Source: a virus. From it: a DNA stretch of 42,020 bases. The notes beneath the pieces were generated by a model. The model saw only the letters and a list, made by a program, of their open reading frames with translations. It had not been told where the DNA came from and did no database searches. Positions 32,974 through 39,609 of the stretch are shown in pieces. The position numbers were made by a program, and so were the translations under genes. The stretch is taken from the IMG/VR virus record IMGVR_UViG_3300010403_000014, positions 1 to 42,020 of that record; one strand, 5' to 3'. The number at the start of each line of letters is the position of its first letter. Position 1 is the stretch's first letter.

Positions 32974-34257
32974 TTAATATCCTGTGTGTGAATCTAAAAT
33001 ATAAGCTCGTTTGCTATACTGCTTTCGTTGCTTGCCTCTTGCGGCTCCTACGTGATTTAGATATAGTCCTGAGATTGGACGGCTAAAGGCATATCTAAGT
33101 GCATCCATAGCATGATTATTTTTATCCACTGTTTTATCATTATTAAATCCGTCTGAGTCTGGAGCAGCATAATGATATTCCAAGATCTCGTCTACTGTTC
33201 TTGGAGTCATGCCTTTAAAAAATTTAATTCTGTTTTCAGCTAATAGAGTCCGTATTCTAGGAATACCAGTATCTTTAGATTTATCAGCTGGCCTAACATT
33301 CCTATTACCATAGAATCTATTAAGTTCCATAATAAGTTGAGCTGCCTGTGTATCAGCAAATACATATGCTAAATCTTGGTTATGTAAGAACTGAGAAATT
33401 GTTTTAAGAAGAGTTTCACTTTGATAAAACTCTCGATAAACATAAAAAATCTTTGTATCTGGATCTTCTGCAATACAGAGGATCGCATTAGGATTTGATT
33501 TACCAAAGTCAAGTCCACCAAATCTAACCCAGTTTGCTGGAATATCAAATGGATCAACTACATGCTCAGTTTCATCAAACTCAGGATATACCAATCCTTC
33601 AAGTCTGGTGAATTGGCCAAGATACCGCCTTTCAAATATAGCTTTAGGCAGAGTCCGCTTCGCTCGATCAAATTCTTCTTGAGGAAACGCCGGATTATCT
33701 GCCGATGCCCATGTAATAAGTTCATAGTCCTTATCGCCATGGTTAGCTCTAATTACAATATCCTTATAGAACCAGTTAACTGCATATGGTGTAGTTGTAA
33801 GGATAGCGCGGCCTTGGGTAACAGATAACCGCCCTTGGACGTTAATCCATCCTTGTTGCTTAATCTTTCCGCACTCATCAACCCAAGCAGCCCGACACTC
33901 CATACCTTCAATTGCATCAGGTTCATCTAAAGATCGAACAAAGATTCGACACGGCTCTTGTGAGCCAGGTCGCTTCCATGCTAATTCAAAATAAGACTTT
34001 TGCTCTTTCCAAATACCCCAGTCAGTAGGAAAATACTCTTTAAACTTCGGCAATGTTGACTGATCTAAAATTTTGTTTGTGGGGGCGCATATTAAATAGT
34101 CGCCGAACCTACTAGTTTGATAATCAGCCTGAATTTGTTGCAGGAGCCAAATAGCTCCTATCGTGGTTTTGCCTCCACGAATACCGGATACAACACCGAT
34201 AAATCTTGCTTTTGAGTCTAAAACTTTATCTTGGGACTTATGAAGGGTAATTTCCAT
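32974..34257 (-). CDS. terL: Terminase large subunit
   Basis: The ATPase has Walker A SGIRGGKTT (residues 24-32) and Walker B AAWVDE (D127, E128). The RNase H-like nuclease has FGGLDFGKSN (D250), FADTQ (D302) and NNHAMDALRYA (H382, D385). At 427 residues it is complete. It drives DNA into the capsid and cuts the concatemer. The start follows AAGGA. A small hairpin precedes it, and the portal gene follows immediately. Confidence 0.95.
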   Translation of the reverse strand: MEITLHKSQDKVLDSKARFIGVVSGIRGGKTTIGAIWLLQQIQADYQTSRFGDYLICAPTNKILDQSTLPKFKEYFPTDWGIWKEQKSYFELAWKRPGSQEPCRIFVRSLDEPDAIEGMECRAAWVDECGKIKQQGWINVQGRLSVTQGRAILTTTPYAVNWFYKDIVIRANHGDKDYELITWASADNPAFPQEEFDRAKRTLPKAIFERRYLGQFTRLEGLVYPEFDETEHVVDPFDIPANWVRFGGLDFGKSNPNAILCIAEDPDTKIFYVYREFYQSETLLKTISQFLHNQDLAYVFADTQAAQLIMELNRFYGNRNVRPADKSKDTGIPRIRTLLAENRIKFFKGMTPRTVDEILEYHYAAPDSDGFNNDKTVDKNNHAMDALRYAFSRPISGLYLNHVGAARGKQRKQYSKRAYILDSHTGY

Positions 34258-34281
34258 TTTATTCCTTCGCTCAGAAATTGT

Positions 34282-34300
34282 GGGGAGTTTTTACTTCCCC
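34282..34300 (-). other. Small hairpin in the terminase-large 5' leader
   Basis: GGGGA and TCCCC flank an AT-rich loop about 25 nt before the terminase start codon. It could affect mRNA processing or translation of the terminase. Stem length is modest. Confidence 0.35.
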
Positions 34301-34312
34301 ATCAAGGGTGAG

Positions 34313-34567
34313 TTAAGCCCGAACCTCAGACTCATAAAAATAAATTCGTTTCAACAGTCTTTCAGCCAATGAATTTCTATCATTAACAAAAATCCCTGGT
34401 TTATTAAATCTTTCGTTTAGGTCCGTGGGTAGGTCGCCATGTTGAGAAATGTATAGCGTTTCTAACCCGTGCCGCTGCTTTGGCTTTTTCCACTGTTTTG
34501 GAATGACCAATAACTTTTCCTGTGGCTTTTTCAATGATTTCCTTCCCTCTCGCCGCGACTGGCACAA
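34313..34567 (-). CDS. Hypothetical protein in conflicting-frame region (up to 84 aa)
   Basis: The C-terminal half (HGDLPTDLNERFNKPGIFVN then AERLLKRIYFYESEVRA) reads as genuine coding sequence with no competing frame. The N-terminal half overlaps the frame at 34404. Possible starts are TTG 34567 or a TTG about 33 nt further, which has AAGGA upstream. It ends 55 nt before the terminase start. The true start is uncertain and part of the overlap may be non-coding in this frame. Confidence 0.5.
   Translation of the reverse strand: MCQSRREGRKSLKKPQEKLLVIPKQWKKPKQRHGLETLYISQHGDLPTDLNERFNKPGIFVNDRNSLAERLLKRIYFYESEVRA
34404..34565 (-). CDS. Small GKVIGHS-type hypothetical protein, frame-shifted from its N-terminus (53 aa)
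   Basis: GTG 34565 lies just after the stop of the 20-codon frame at 34568. The product (ARGKEIIEKATGKVIGHSKT ... RVRNAIHFSTWRP) resembles small phage proteins that read as one continuous domain. The same frame continues upstream without a stop for 18 further sensible codons (SNGLLIV) but has no usable start. This suggests it once joined, or still joins by -1 frameshift, to the basic peptide at 34630. It overlaps the frame at 34313. Confidence 0.45.
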   Translation of the reverse strand: MPVAARGKEIIEKATGKVIGHSKTVEKAKAAARVRNAIHFSTWRPTHGPKRKI

Positions 34568-34630
34568 TTAATAACCCATTAGAGACTTGATTACTAATGC
34601 CTTTCTCTTTTTCCCTTTCTTACTAGCCAC
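34568..34630 (-). CDS. Short basic peptide (20 aa), possible N-terminus of the next frame
   Basis: GTG 34630 directly follows the stop of the upstream gene (TAAGTG). The peptide MASKKGKKRKALVIKSLMGY ends at 34568. The stretch GGGAAAAAG within it would, by a -1 shift, lead into the frame at 34404. It may be a separate peptide or the start of a frameshifted gene. Confidence 0.4.
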   Translation of the reverse strand: MASKKGKKRKALVIKSLMGY

Positions 34631-34807
34631 TTACTTATCCTGTTTAAAATAGAATTTTGGATTAACTAAAGGCTGAGACCGCAGCTGAGAACCTTTCTTA
34701 GAATCCTCTTCTGTTAGCTGGTCATCTGAAAATAGCTCTCCATTGGCTAGAAGCTTGGAATGACTTCCTAGTTCATTGCCTTCATCTTCTTTGCGTTTTT
34801 TTGCCAT
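34631..34807 (-). CDS. Hypothetical protein (58 aa)
   Basis: AGGAG lies 8 nt before the ATG. The product is highly charged (MAKKRKEDEGNELGSHSKLL), probably disordered, and ends in NPKFYFKQDK. It lies between the terminases. No family is recognised. Confidence 0.55.
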   Translation of the reverse strand: MAKKRKEDEGNELGSHSKLLANGELFSDDQLTEEDSKKGSQLRSQPLVNPKFYFKQDK

Positions 34808-34812
34808 TTGAG

Positions 34813-34926
34813 TTACTCCTTAGTGTAGGAGAGTGATAAGGACAACCCTCCTAGGGTTAGTGTGATGGACTTGAGGTTCTTTGTCCATGTTAAATTGATT
34901 AATTTTACATCTTTTAGTTTTGGCAC
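34813..34926 (-). CDS. Hypothetical small protein (37 aa)
   Basis: The GTG start has AGGAGG about 8 nt upstream. The product (MPKLKDVKLINLTWTKNLKS then a beta strand) has a repeated Ile/Leu/Thr pattern. Its stop region carries the ribosome binding site of the next gene, so they are coupled. Confidence 0.5.
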   Translation of the reverse strand: MPKLKDVKLINLTWTKNLKSITLTLGGLSLSLSYTKE

Positions 34927-35015
34927 TCGTATGCCTCCTGTAAATAAGTTAAATACTCACGTGTTGTTCGTGAATCTATAGGCTCAGTGTAATAGACCAT
35001 TCCACAATTCCCCAT
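34914..35015 (-). CDS. Hypothetical small protein (33 aa)
   Basis: Starts are ATG 35015 or ATG 35000, both in frame. The product contains MVYYTEPIDSRTTREYLTYL, with an EAYECQN end. It overlaps the next gene by 13 nt. The codon pattern and packing suggest a real gene, but the length is short. Confidence 0.45.
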   Translation of the reverse strand: MGNCGMVYYTEPIDSRTTREYLTYLQEAYECQN

Positions 35016-35056
35016 ACCCTCTGTTCCTACCCCTGGGGTGTCTATCTTGCAACAGA

Positions 35057-35605
35057 TTAACCTTCTGGTAATATAGTTGCATCAATAATGGTGGGATTAA
35101 CATCTTTATCGGGTGATTGATAGGTGGGTTTATTATCCAAACCACCATTAGCTTTGTCCACTTCATCCTGTGTAGCGAATCTGTTAACCACCAATACACT
35201 TAAAGATTGCTTATTCTCTTGCATCTCTGGAACCAATGAACTAGCAAACTTGCGTAGTCTTAACCACTCACTAACAGTGAGATGCTCTTTATCTACCAAA
35301 GGAATAGATAATGCTTTATTTAAATCCTTATTAAACTTTAGCTTGGAAGTTAATTCAGTGTTTACAATTTCTTCTATATAAGGCTTTAAACGACGAAATA
35401 ATTCATAAGGAGCCGACTTCGTCGTTCCATCATAACCCGCTTTATTATAAGCCAATTGTAAGTCACTAGTTTCTAGGAAATGCTTGATAAATAACCAATT
35501 CTTATCAGTTAATTCAGCTAAGGAAGTAGTGTTGCTAGATTGAGGTTTAGTTGGTTCAGGTAAAGAAGAGTTACCAATATTAGGTAAGTTTGTTGCTTCA
35601 CTCAT
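35057..35605 (-). CDS. terS: Terminase small subunit
   Basis: Residues 33-75 (TDKNWLFIKHFLETSDLQLA, then YNKAGYDGTTKSAPYELFRR) form the helix-turn-helix of a Terminase_2-type small subunit. Charged helices that would oligomerise follow, and a disordered acidic tail. It lies first in the leftward arm and upstream of the large subunit. It should recognise the packaging site. A start at 35605 (MSEATNLPNI) is the longest form. Confidence 0.8.
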   Translation of the reverse strand: MSEATNLPNIGNSSLPEPTKPQSSNTTSLAELTDKNWLFIKHFLETSDLQLAYNKAGYDGTTKSAPYELFRRLKPYIEEIVNTELTSKLKFNKDLNKALSIPLVDKEHLTVSEWLRLRKFASSLVPEMQENKQSLSVLVVNRFATQDEVDKANGGLDNKPTYQSPDKDVNPTIIDATILPEG

Positions 35606-35654
35606 GATTTAGATATAACCTCAATGTACGATTAATGTTAGTAACGTTTACATT

Positions 35655-35682
35655 CGCTGAGCGCGTTTCGCTACGCTCGGCG
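35655..35682. other. GC-rich hairpin in the divergent region
   Basis: CGCTGAGCG and CGCTCGGCG form a 9-bp stem with one G-T pair and a 10-nt loop, followed by TCAGCTCACGG. It is a sharp GC island in an AT-rich intergenic region. It may separate the divergent transcripts or bind a protein. No U-run follows, so it is not a typical intrinsic terminator. Confidence 0.55.
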
Positions 35683-35842
35683 TCAGCTCACGGTTTACTA
35701 ATAGCGTTCGGCTTAATCCATCGCCTCACTTATATACTATATACCCATGCTTATACTATAACGTAAGACAAGCTATTTTTAACTATTTTGTTAAATATTG
35801 TTAATCAATGAGTTTAGAGTGAAAATAATTTATAATTAACCC

Positions 35843-35871
35843 TTGACAAAGTGCAGTATTACCATTATCCT
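35843..35871 (+). promoter_or_regulatory. Sigma-70-type promoter at the start of the rightward arm
   Basis: TTGACA (35843-35848), a 17-nt spacer and TATCCT (35866-35871). The first rightward gene follows 37 nt later behind AAAGGAGG. It probably starts early transcription. Confidence 0.7.
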
Positions 35872-35907
35872 AAGGTTAGGAAGAAGGTAGTTAAAGGAGG
35901 CTCAATT

Positions 35908-36036
35908 ATGAAATTCATACGCGAAATACCAATGGAGAAGATAACTAACGAAGTGATGGCCTTGGAACAGTTCGGTTTCACCTTGGTCTACAAAGAGGAC
36001 AGCGTGGAAGTGTGGGCTCAGGTAGTGGCATTCTAA
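35908..36036 (+). CDS. Hypothetical early protein (42 aa)
   Basis: ATG 35908 has AAAGGAGG 7 nt upstream, a near-perfect site. The product (MKFIREIPMEKITNEVMALE then QFGFTLVYKEDSVEVWAQVV) is a compact alpha/beta protein. It is the first gene of the early arm, where host-takeover proteins are common. Its stop overlaps the next ATG. Confidence 0.6.
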   Translation: MKFIREIPMEKITNEVMALEQFGFTLVYKEDSVEVWAQVVAF

Positions 36037-36164
36037 TGGAAACCGTATTATATAACAATGTGTTTGTTGTTCTTAAAGTAATAGCTAATTTAGCCTTGAC
36101 AATTGATGTAACACTGATTATACTTATGATTGTAAGAGAAGTTTACAGAGTAGAAATTAATTAA
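36036..36164 (+). CDS. Small membrane protein (42 aa)
   Basis: The ATG lies in the previous stop. Most of the sequence is hydrophobic (VFVVLKVIANLALTIDVTLI), giving one or two membrane segments, with a basic tail (VREVYRVEIN). A promoter lies inside its coding sequence. Confidence 0.5.
   Translation: METVLYNNVFVVLKVIANLALTIDVTLIILMIVREVYRVEIN
36096..36124 (+). promoter_or_regulatory. Sigma-70-type promoter, rightward
   Basis: TTGACA (36096-36101), a 17-nt spacer and TATACT (36119-36124). It lies inside the gene at 36036 and would transcribe from the gene at 36178 onward. Confidence 0.75.
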
Positions 36165-36177
36165 AGGAGATAACACA

Positions 36178-36438
36178 ATGAACCTTAAACCATTAGGAAC
36201 GAATAAAACGGAATTAGAATTTAATGATGTAAATGGAGTTAGAATAAGAGTATTGTTCAGTTACCAAACACCAGTTGCATATTCAGCACTAAAAGAAGAT
36301 GGACAACATTACTATCGAACCTCACAGTATTATTCCAGAACAACTAACAAGCATATTAAATCATGGCTGCCTTTTGAAGATGCACTTGAAGTTGAGCAAA
36401 GCCAAATTGATGACGTAGTTAATACTGAGGTGAAATAA
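36178..36438 (+). CDS. Hypothetical early protein with FSYQTPVAY motif (86 aa)
   Basis: The sequence IRVLFSYQTPVAYSALKEDG followed by YRTSQYYSRTTNKHIKSWL fits a small phage family (DUF8033-like) seen in early regions. AAAGGAG precedes the ATG. It has no known catalytic residues. Confidence 0.65.
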   Translation: MNLKPLGTNKTELEFNDVNGVRIRVLFSYQTPVAYSALKEDGQHYYRTSQYYSRTTNKHIKSWLPFEDALEVEQSQIDDVVNTEVK

Positions 36439-36439
36439 T

Positions 36440-37063
36440 ATGAAAACTAAAGCCAAACTATCAAAAGTTAGTACATGGCTCCCAATATTCTCTGGTTTTT
36501 ATCAGACTATTTGGGATGATGATAACCTAGAAGAAATGGAGATTGAATATATTAATGAACAAAGAAAGGAAAAAGGATTAGAAGCTATTGGTTATGATGA
36601 TATTGATTGGAATTATAAGCAATACTCAAAAGACGTTGTTAATGGTGTGACTGAATATGTCGGAGATGAACTTAAAAAGATGGGTTTAATATCAAGTTAT
36701 AAACTAGAGAAGCTATCAAGTCCTAGAGAATATAACTTTGCTAATGATTCAATTCATGTGCAATTTAGCTTAACTGAAGCTAATAAAGAACAAATTAGTA
36801 AATATTTAATCGACAATAAAGAAGCATTTACTAAATATATTGAAGATAAATATACGTCATATGATGGGTTCTACTCATCATATTCTAACAATGTGGAAGT
36901 GTGGTTAGTAGATTTAAAATATGTGTTAGAACATACTCATAAACTAGGCTCTGTATTACAGTTTATTCTCGAAAATGAAGGGGAATTAACTGAGCTAGAT
37001 ATCTATGAGGATATGAGATGTAACGGACTTACTATAGAAGCTATATTAAAGGAGGCTAAATAA
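36440..37063 (+). CDS. Hypothetical early protein (207 aa)
   Basis: The product is acidic, with WLPIFSGFYQTIWDDDNLEE at the start, then FANDSIHVQFSL and a SYDGFYSSYSNN segment and helical C-terminus. The W-x-P-I-x-x-G-F-Y-x-T motif occurs in phage and plasmid proteins annotated as hypothetical. Acidic early proteins may mimic DNA (for example anti-restriction), but this is a guess from composition. Confidence 0.6.
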   Translation: MKTKAKLSKVSTWLPIFSGFYQTIWDDDNLEEMEIEYINEQRKEKGLEAIGYDDIDWNYKQYSKDVVNGVTEYVGDELKKMGLISSYKLEKLSSPREYNFANDSIHVQFSLTEANKEQISKYLIDNKEAFTKYIEDKYTSYDGFYSSYSNNVEVWLVDLKYVLEHTHKLGSVLQFILENEGELTELDIYEDMRCNGLTIEAILKEAK

Positions 37064-37064
37064 T

Positions 37065-37214
37065 ATGGGAATTATACTAATAGGATTATATGCACTTGGT
37101 ATTGCAATTGTAGGACTTAAAGTAGATCATCAAGAACGTGCTAAACAAGCCGAGGCAACAAGAGAGAATCTAGAATGTGTTCAAATGGAGGCTGAATATG
37201 CAAAAGACAAATAA
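37065..37214 (+). CDS. Small membrane protein (49 aa)
   Basis: GGAGG lies 9-13 nt before ATG. A hydrophobic helix (IILIGLYALGIAIVGL) precedes a charged helix rich in Glu/Gln/Lys. It overlaps the next gene by 17 nt. Confidence 0.5.
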   Translation: MGIILIGLYALGIAIVGLKVDHQERAKQAEATRENLECVQMEAEYAKDK

Positions 37215-37284
37215 ACCACGACATGGATGGGAGATTGTAAAGTTACCGACAGGTGAATATATTTGGATGATTAGGAGAAAATAA
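37198..37284 (+). CDS. Hypothetical small protein (28 aa)
   Basis: The ATG has GGAGG upstream within the previous gene. The product is basic (MQKTNKPRHGWEIVKLPTGE then YIWMIRRK). The strong ribosome binding site supports expression. No family is recognised. Confidence 0.4.
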   Translation: MQKTNKPRHGWEIVKLPTGEYIWMIRRK

Positions 37285-37285
37285 T

Positions 37286-37465
37286 ATGAGAATTAGAAAT
37301 CAAAAAGATGTTATGAATATATTAATAAAATTAACAGATCAAATAGATAAGCATTTTTACTCTTTACCAGAGGATAACGAGAATGATGGCAAATACTGGA
37401 AACGGTTATATGACAGGGCATGTGAAGTTATTGAAAATGAACTTAATTTTAATAAAGTAAAATAA
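37286..37465 (+). CDS. Hypothetical early protein (59 aa)
   Basis: AGGAG precedes the ATG. The product is a charged helical protein (YWKRLYDRACEVIENELNF). It ends 3 nt before a promoter. Confidence 0.5.
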   Translation: MRIRNQKDVMNILIKLTDQIDKHFYSLPEDNENDGKYWKRLYDRACEVIENELNFNKVK

Positions 37466-37468
37466 CTC

Positions 37469-37497
37469 TTGACAAAAGGAGAAACTTATGATATACT
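37469..37497 (+). promoter_or_regulatory. Sigma-70-type promoter, rightward
   Basis: TTGACA (37469-37474), a 17-nt spacer, and TATACT (37492-37497). It lies in the 96-nt gap before the gene at 37562. It has the same boxes and spacing as the promoter at 36096. Confidence 0.75.
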
Positions 37498-37561
37498 TAT
37501 TTGGTACGTTATTAACAATGATGTTTATAGTGATTCATGTTGCGTTTTTGGAGGCAATATC

Positions 37562-37789
37562 ATGAAACTGAGTCCACTAACCCCAACACCTTGGATGAGT
37601 AAACTAGAGAAATTGGCACATACAGTTAATTCAGAAGCAGAGTTCTTTGAGGCAGTCAACAGATCTTATTGGTGGTACTTGGATGAGCCTCGCATGAAAA
37701 CATGGTCGCGGTATACATTAAGTAATCTATATAAAAAATGTAGACCTGAGATTGAGGTTGGTAAAATAGAAATATTAAGGGGCTTTTAA
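37562..37789 (+). CDS. Hypothetical early protein (75 aa)
   Basis: ATG 37562 is chosen because GGAGG lies upstream and the longer frame would start in the -35 box of a promoter. The product (WMSKLEKLAHTVNSEAEFFE, then WWYLDEPRMKTWSRYTLSNL) is helical. No domain is recognised. Confidence 0.55.
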   Translation: MKLSPLTPTPWMSKLEKLAHTVNSEAEFFEAVNRSYWWYLDEPRMKTWSRYTLSNLYKKCRPEIEVGKIEILRGF

Positions 37790-37790
37790 T

Positions 37791-37973
37791 ATGGAAATAT
37801 TTAAAAAGATGCTATTTGGCAAAGAAAAGAAAGTAATGTTCAACTTAGATCCAAGAGAAGTTGGAAATATACTTAAAGCGTTACCAGAAATGAAGTATTT
37901 TTATTATAATACAGATAGAGAAAAAGTATTTTATAAATCACCTGAGACGGCTTTAGAAGAATGGGTAGATTAA
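37791..37973 (+). CDS. Hypothetical early protein (60 aa)
   Basis: The product is basic at the start (MEIFKKMLFGKEKK) and then has a small alpha/beta pattern ending in EEWVD. AAGG lies upstream. Unknown function. Confidence 0.5.
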   Translation: MEIFKKMLFGKEKKVMFNLDPREVGNILKALPEMKYFYYNTDREKVFYKSPETALEEWVD

Positions 37974-37987
37974 TAAAGGAGAAATAA

Positions 37988-38686
37988 ATGAATAAAGTAA
38001 TATTCACAATTAGTGTATTGGCTAGCTTTATTAGTTTAAGCTATGCTAATAATGTAACAGATGACTTAACACCAGGAGACTCACCAGAAGTTGGATCAAT
38101 CTTGTATTATGGAACACCAAGTGGAAATAGTCAGGGAACATGGGCTTTGCCTGAGACAATTCCAGGGCTTCAAGGGCCGCAAGGCGAGCAAGGAATCCAA
38201 GGAGAACAAGGGATTCAAGGTGAAAAAGGTGATCAAGGAGAGCAAGGTGTAGCAGGGCAAGATGGTATCGATGGTTTAAATGGTATTGATGGAGTTAAAG
38301 GAGATCGCGGTGATAACGGAGCAGATGTTGATCCAGCAACCGTCAATAACCTTCAAACTCAGATAACCAATAATACTAATGCAACAGACATCTTAAATCA
38401 AAACCTCCAAGCTACTAACAGTCGTGTAGATGGTTTGGAGTCTAGAGTCGGTGATTTAGAGAAAACCAAAGTAATTCTTGATGGATCATTAAGACTTGCG
38501 GATAGTAAATACATGACAGTTTATATGTTCAATAGTTATAATTGGTTTAGAAGGCACAATGACAGTTTCGGTGTACGGTTTGTGATTAAATGTGGACAAT
38601 CGTATGAAGAAACTTTGATTGAAAAACAAAATAAGCAACTAGATCAAATGCGGCAACTACTTAGAGAAGTTTATAGAAAACTATAA
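37988..38686 (+). CDS. Exported collagen-like protein (232 aa)
   Basis: Residues 1-20 form a Sec signal peptide (KVIFTISVLASFISLSYA). A short Asn/Thr/Pro-rich region follows, then a collagen-like G-x-y block at about 60-111 (GLQGPQGEQGIQGEQGIQGE and onward; Gly every third residue, 18 times). A heptad coiled coil (QTQITNNTNATDILNQNLQA) and a C-terminal domain with W and YRKL end follow. AAAGGAG precedes the ATG. Collagen-like fibres in phages normally lack signal peptides; this one should be exported by the host. Role unknown. Confidence 0.75.
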   Translation: MNKVIFTISVLASFISLSYANNVTDDLTPGDSPEVGSILYYGTPSGNSQGTWALPETIPGLQGPQGEQGIQGEQGIQGEKGDQGEQGVAGQDGIDGLNGIDGVKGDRGDNGADVDPATVNNLQTQITNNTNATDILNQNLQATNSRVDGLESRVGDLEKTKVILDGSLRLADSKYMTVYMFNSYNWFRRHNDSFGVRFVIKCGQSYEETLIEKQNKQLDQMRQLLREVYRKL

Positions 38687-38695
38687 TTGACTTTA

Positions 38696-38753
38696 GAGAG
38701 TGCATTGAGGGCGGTAATCCACCATGTGGTGGCCGAGCGACCTGGACACTCTC
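38696..38753 (+). ncRNA. Structured RNA candidate between collagen and zinc-ribbon genes
   Basis: GAGAGTG (38696-38702) pairs with CACTCTC (38747-38753) as a 7-bp outer stem. Inside, CCACC-ATGT-GGTGG makes a hairpin, and the rest (GGGCGGTAAT, CCGAGCGACCTGG) is GC-rich in an AT-rich region. It lies in an intergenic gap and does not match any ribozyme or riboswitch consensus that I know. Transcript on the plus strand is assumed. It could be a terminator-like or regulatory element. Confidence 0.4.
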
Positions 38754-38772
38754 AAACTTTAGGAGAAATCAA

Positions 38773-38931
38773 ATGGCTTGCATGGAACATATATGTCAAA
38801 CTTGTGGATGGCACGAAATGGATAATTTAAGTTATAAGGTATGTCCTATATGTAAAGGTTCTGATGTTAGTAATTGGTTTGATGAAGAAACACTACCTCA
38901 AGAAGATTATGAATACATGGAGGATGAGTAA
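38773..38931 (+). CDS. Small zinc-ribbon protein (52 aa)
   Basis: CQTC at 8-11 and CPIC at 24-27 with an intervening His form a classic zinc ribbon. The tail is acidic. TAGGAG precedes the ATG, just after the RNA element. Probably a nucleic-acid or protein adaptor. Confidence 0.6.
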   Translation: MACMEHICQTCGWHEMDNLSYKVCPICKGSDVSNWFDEETLPQEDYEYMEDE

Positions 38932-39135
38932 ATGGAATTTACAGATATAACTCTAAGAGAAGCAGATAATGGTTATGCAATTCGAGGATATAATGGTCTT
39001 ATCAAGTACTTTGATGAAGTACATGAACAACGATTAGAATCCTTAAGAGCTATTGAAAGATGGGTTAAATATGAAATTCTATCGGAATTAGAAAGGCAGA
39101 ATTATAAAGGAGTCTTTAATGCGACTGCGTTGTAA
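38932..39135 (+). CDS. Hypothetical protein (67 aa)
   Basis: It begins immediately after the previous stop with GGAGG upstream. It has the E-x-D-N-G-Y-x-[IV] opening also seen in the gene at 13572 and then a helical part rich in Glu/Arg/Leu. It overlaps the next gene by 17 nt. Confidence 0.5.
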   Translation: MEFTDITLREADNGYAIRGYNGLIKYFDEVHEQRLESLRAIERWVKYEILSELERQNYKGVFNATAL

Positions 39136-39274
39136 TAAATGTGTAAGTGAAAAAAGAGATGAAGCCGGAAGAAAAACAGACTTGTTATGGTTACTAACTA
39201 TTAAAGGTAGAGATTATCTTGTTTGTCGTTATCACTTAAAAAAAGAAACGCGGAGAAACTATGCAAAAAGCTAA
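39119..39274 (+). CDS. Small Cys/basic protein (51 aa)
   Basis: AAGGAG precedes the ATG. CNKC at residues 5-8 and CRYH near 37-40 give a possible zinc site (Cys-Cys/Cys-His). The rest is basic, suggesting nucleic-acid binding. Confidence 0.5.
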   Translation: MRLRCNKCVSEKRDEAGRKTDLLWLLTIKGRDYLVCRYHLKKETRRNYAKS

Positions 39275-39455
39275 TGATTTATTTACTGAATATCAAAATA
39301 GAGCACAAAGAGAAGTTAATAGCTATTGTGTTTTGAGGGATAAACATCCTTATCATGAGTTTAAAGAAATTAGAGATACCGCTCAAAAATACTTGATATT
39401 GGCCCATTTATGGAAGTCTATAATTAGAAAGAATAATTATAATCATGAAGCTTGA
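39261..39455 (+). CDS. Hypothetical helical protein (64 aa)
   Basis: The product is charged and mostly helical (NRAQREVNSYCVLRDKHPYH). It overlaps both neighbours. No domain is recognised. Confidence 0.5.
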   Translation: MQKANDLFTEYQNRAQREVNSYCVLRDKHPYHEFKEIRDTAQKYLILAHLWKSIIRKNNYNHEA

Positions 39456-39609
39456 TTCATTATTAAATCAATTAGAGCTATTTAGGATTCGTTGTGAAGA
39501 AAACACAAATGATTTTGATAGCACTTTGAAAGTAGAATTAATCAATATGTTAGTAGAATATATAGGGAATGATAAAATTAAAAACAAAATTGAGGAGATT
39601 CCATTTTGA
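39445..39609 (+). CDS. Hypothetical helical protein (54 aa)
   Basis: The ATG lies inside the previous gene. The sequence (LDSLLNQLELFRIRCEENTN) is helical. The stop overlaps the next ATG (TTGATG). Confidence 0.45.
   Translation: MKLDSLLNQLELFRIRCEENTNDFDSTLKVELINMLVEYIGNDKIKNKIEEIPF

Larger units (their letters stand above)
35606..35907. promoter_or_regulatory. Divergent intergenic region (302 bp)
   Basis: No gene was found here. It is AT-rich apart from a GC-rich hairpin at 35655-35682. Next to it is a cluster of TATA-type sequence (TATATACTATATAC near 35731), then a rightward sigma-70 promoter at 35843. The leftward late operon must start here or nearby, but no consensus -35/-10 pair is visible for it. 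This is also a plausible place for an origin or packaging site, which is inference. Confidence 0.6.

Noticed and set aside
35831-35836. TATAAT as an additional rightward -10 box
   Set aside because: No suitable -35 box lies 16-18 nt upstream; the promoter at 35843 is a better explanation.
37469-37561. Longer N-terminus for the gene at 37562
   Set aside because: The longer frame would start in the TTG of a -35 box and has no ribosome binding site, whereas ATG 37562 follows GGAGG.
38696-38753. tRNA or known ribozyme
   Set aside because: The fold has neither acceptor/T-arm features nor CCA region, and lacks hammerhead, HDV-like or twister core sequences as I know them.
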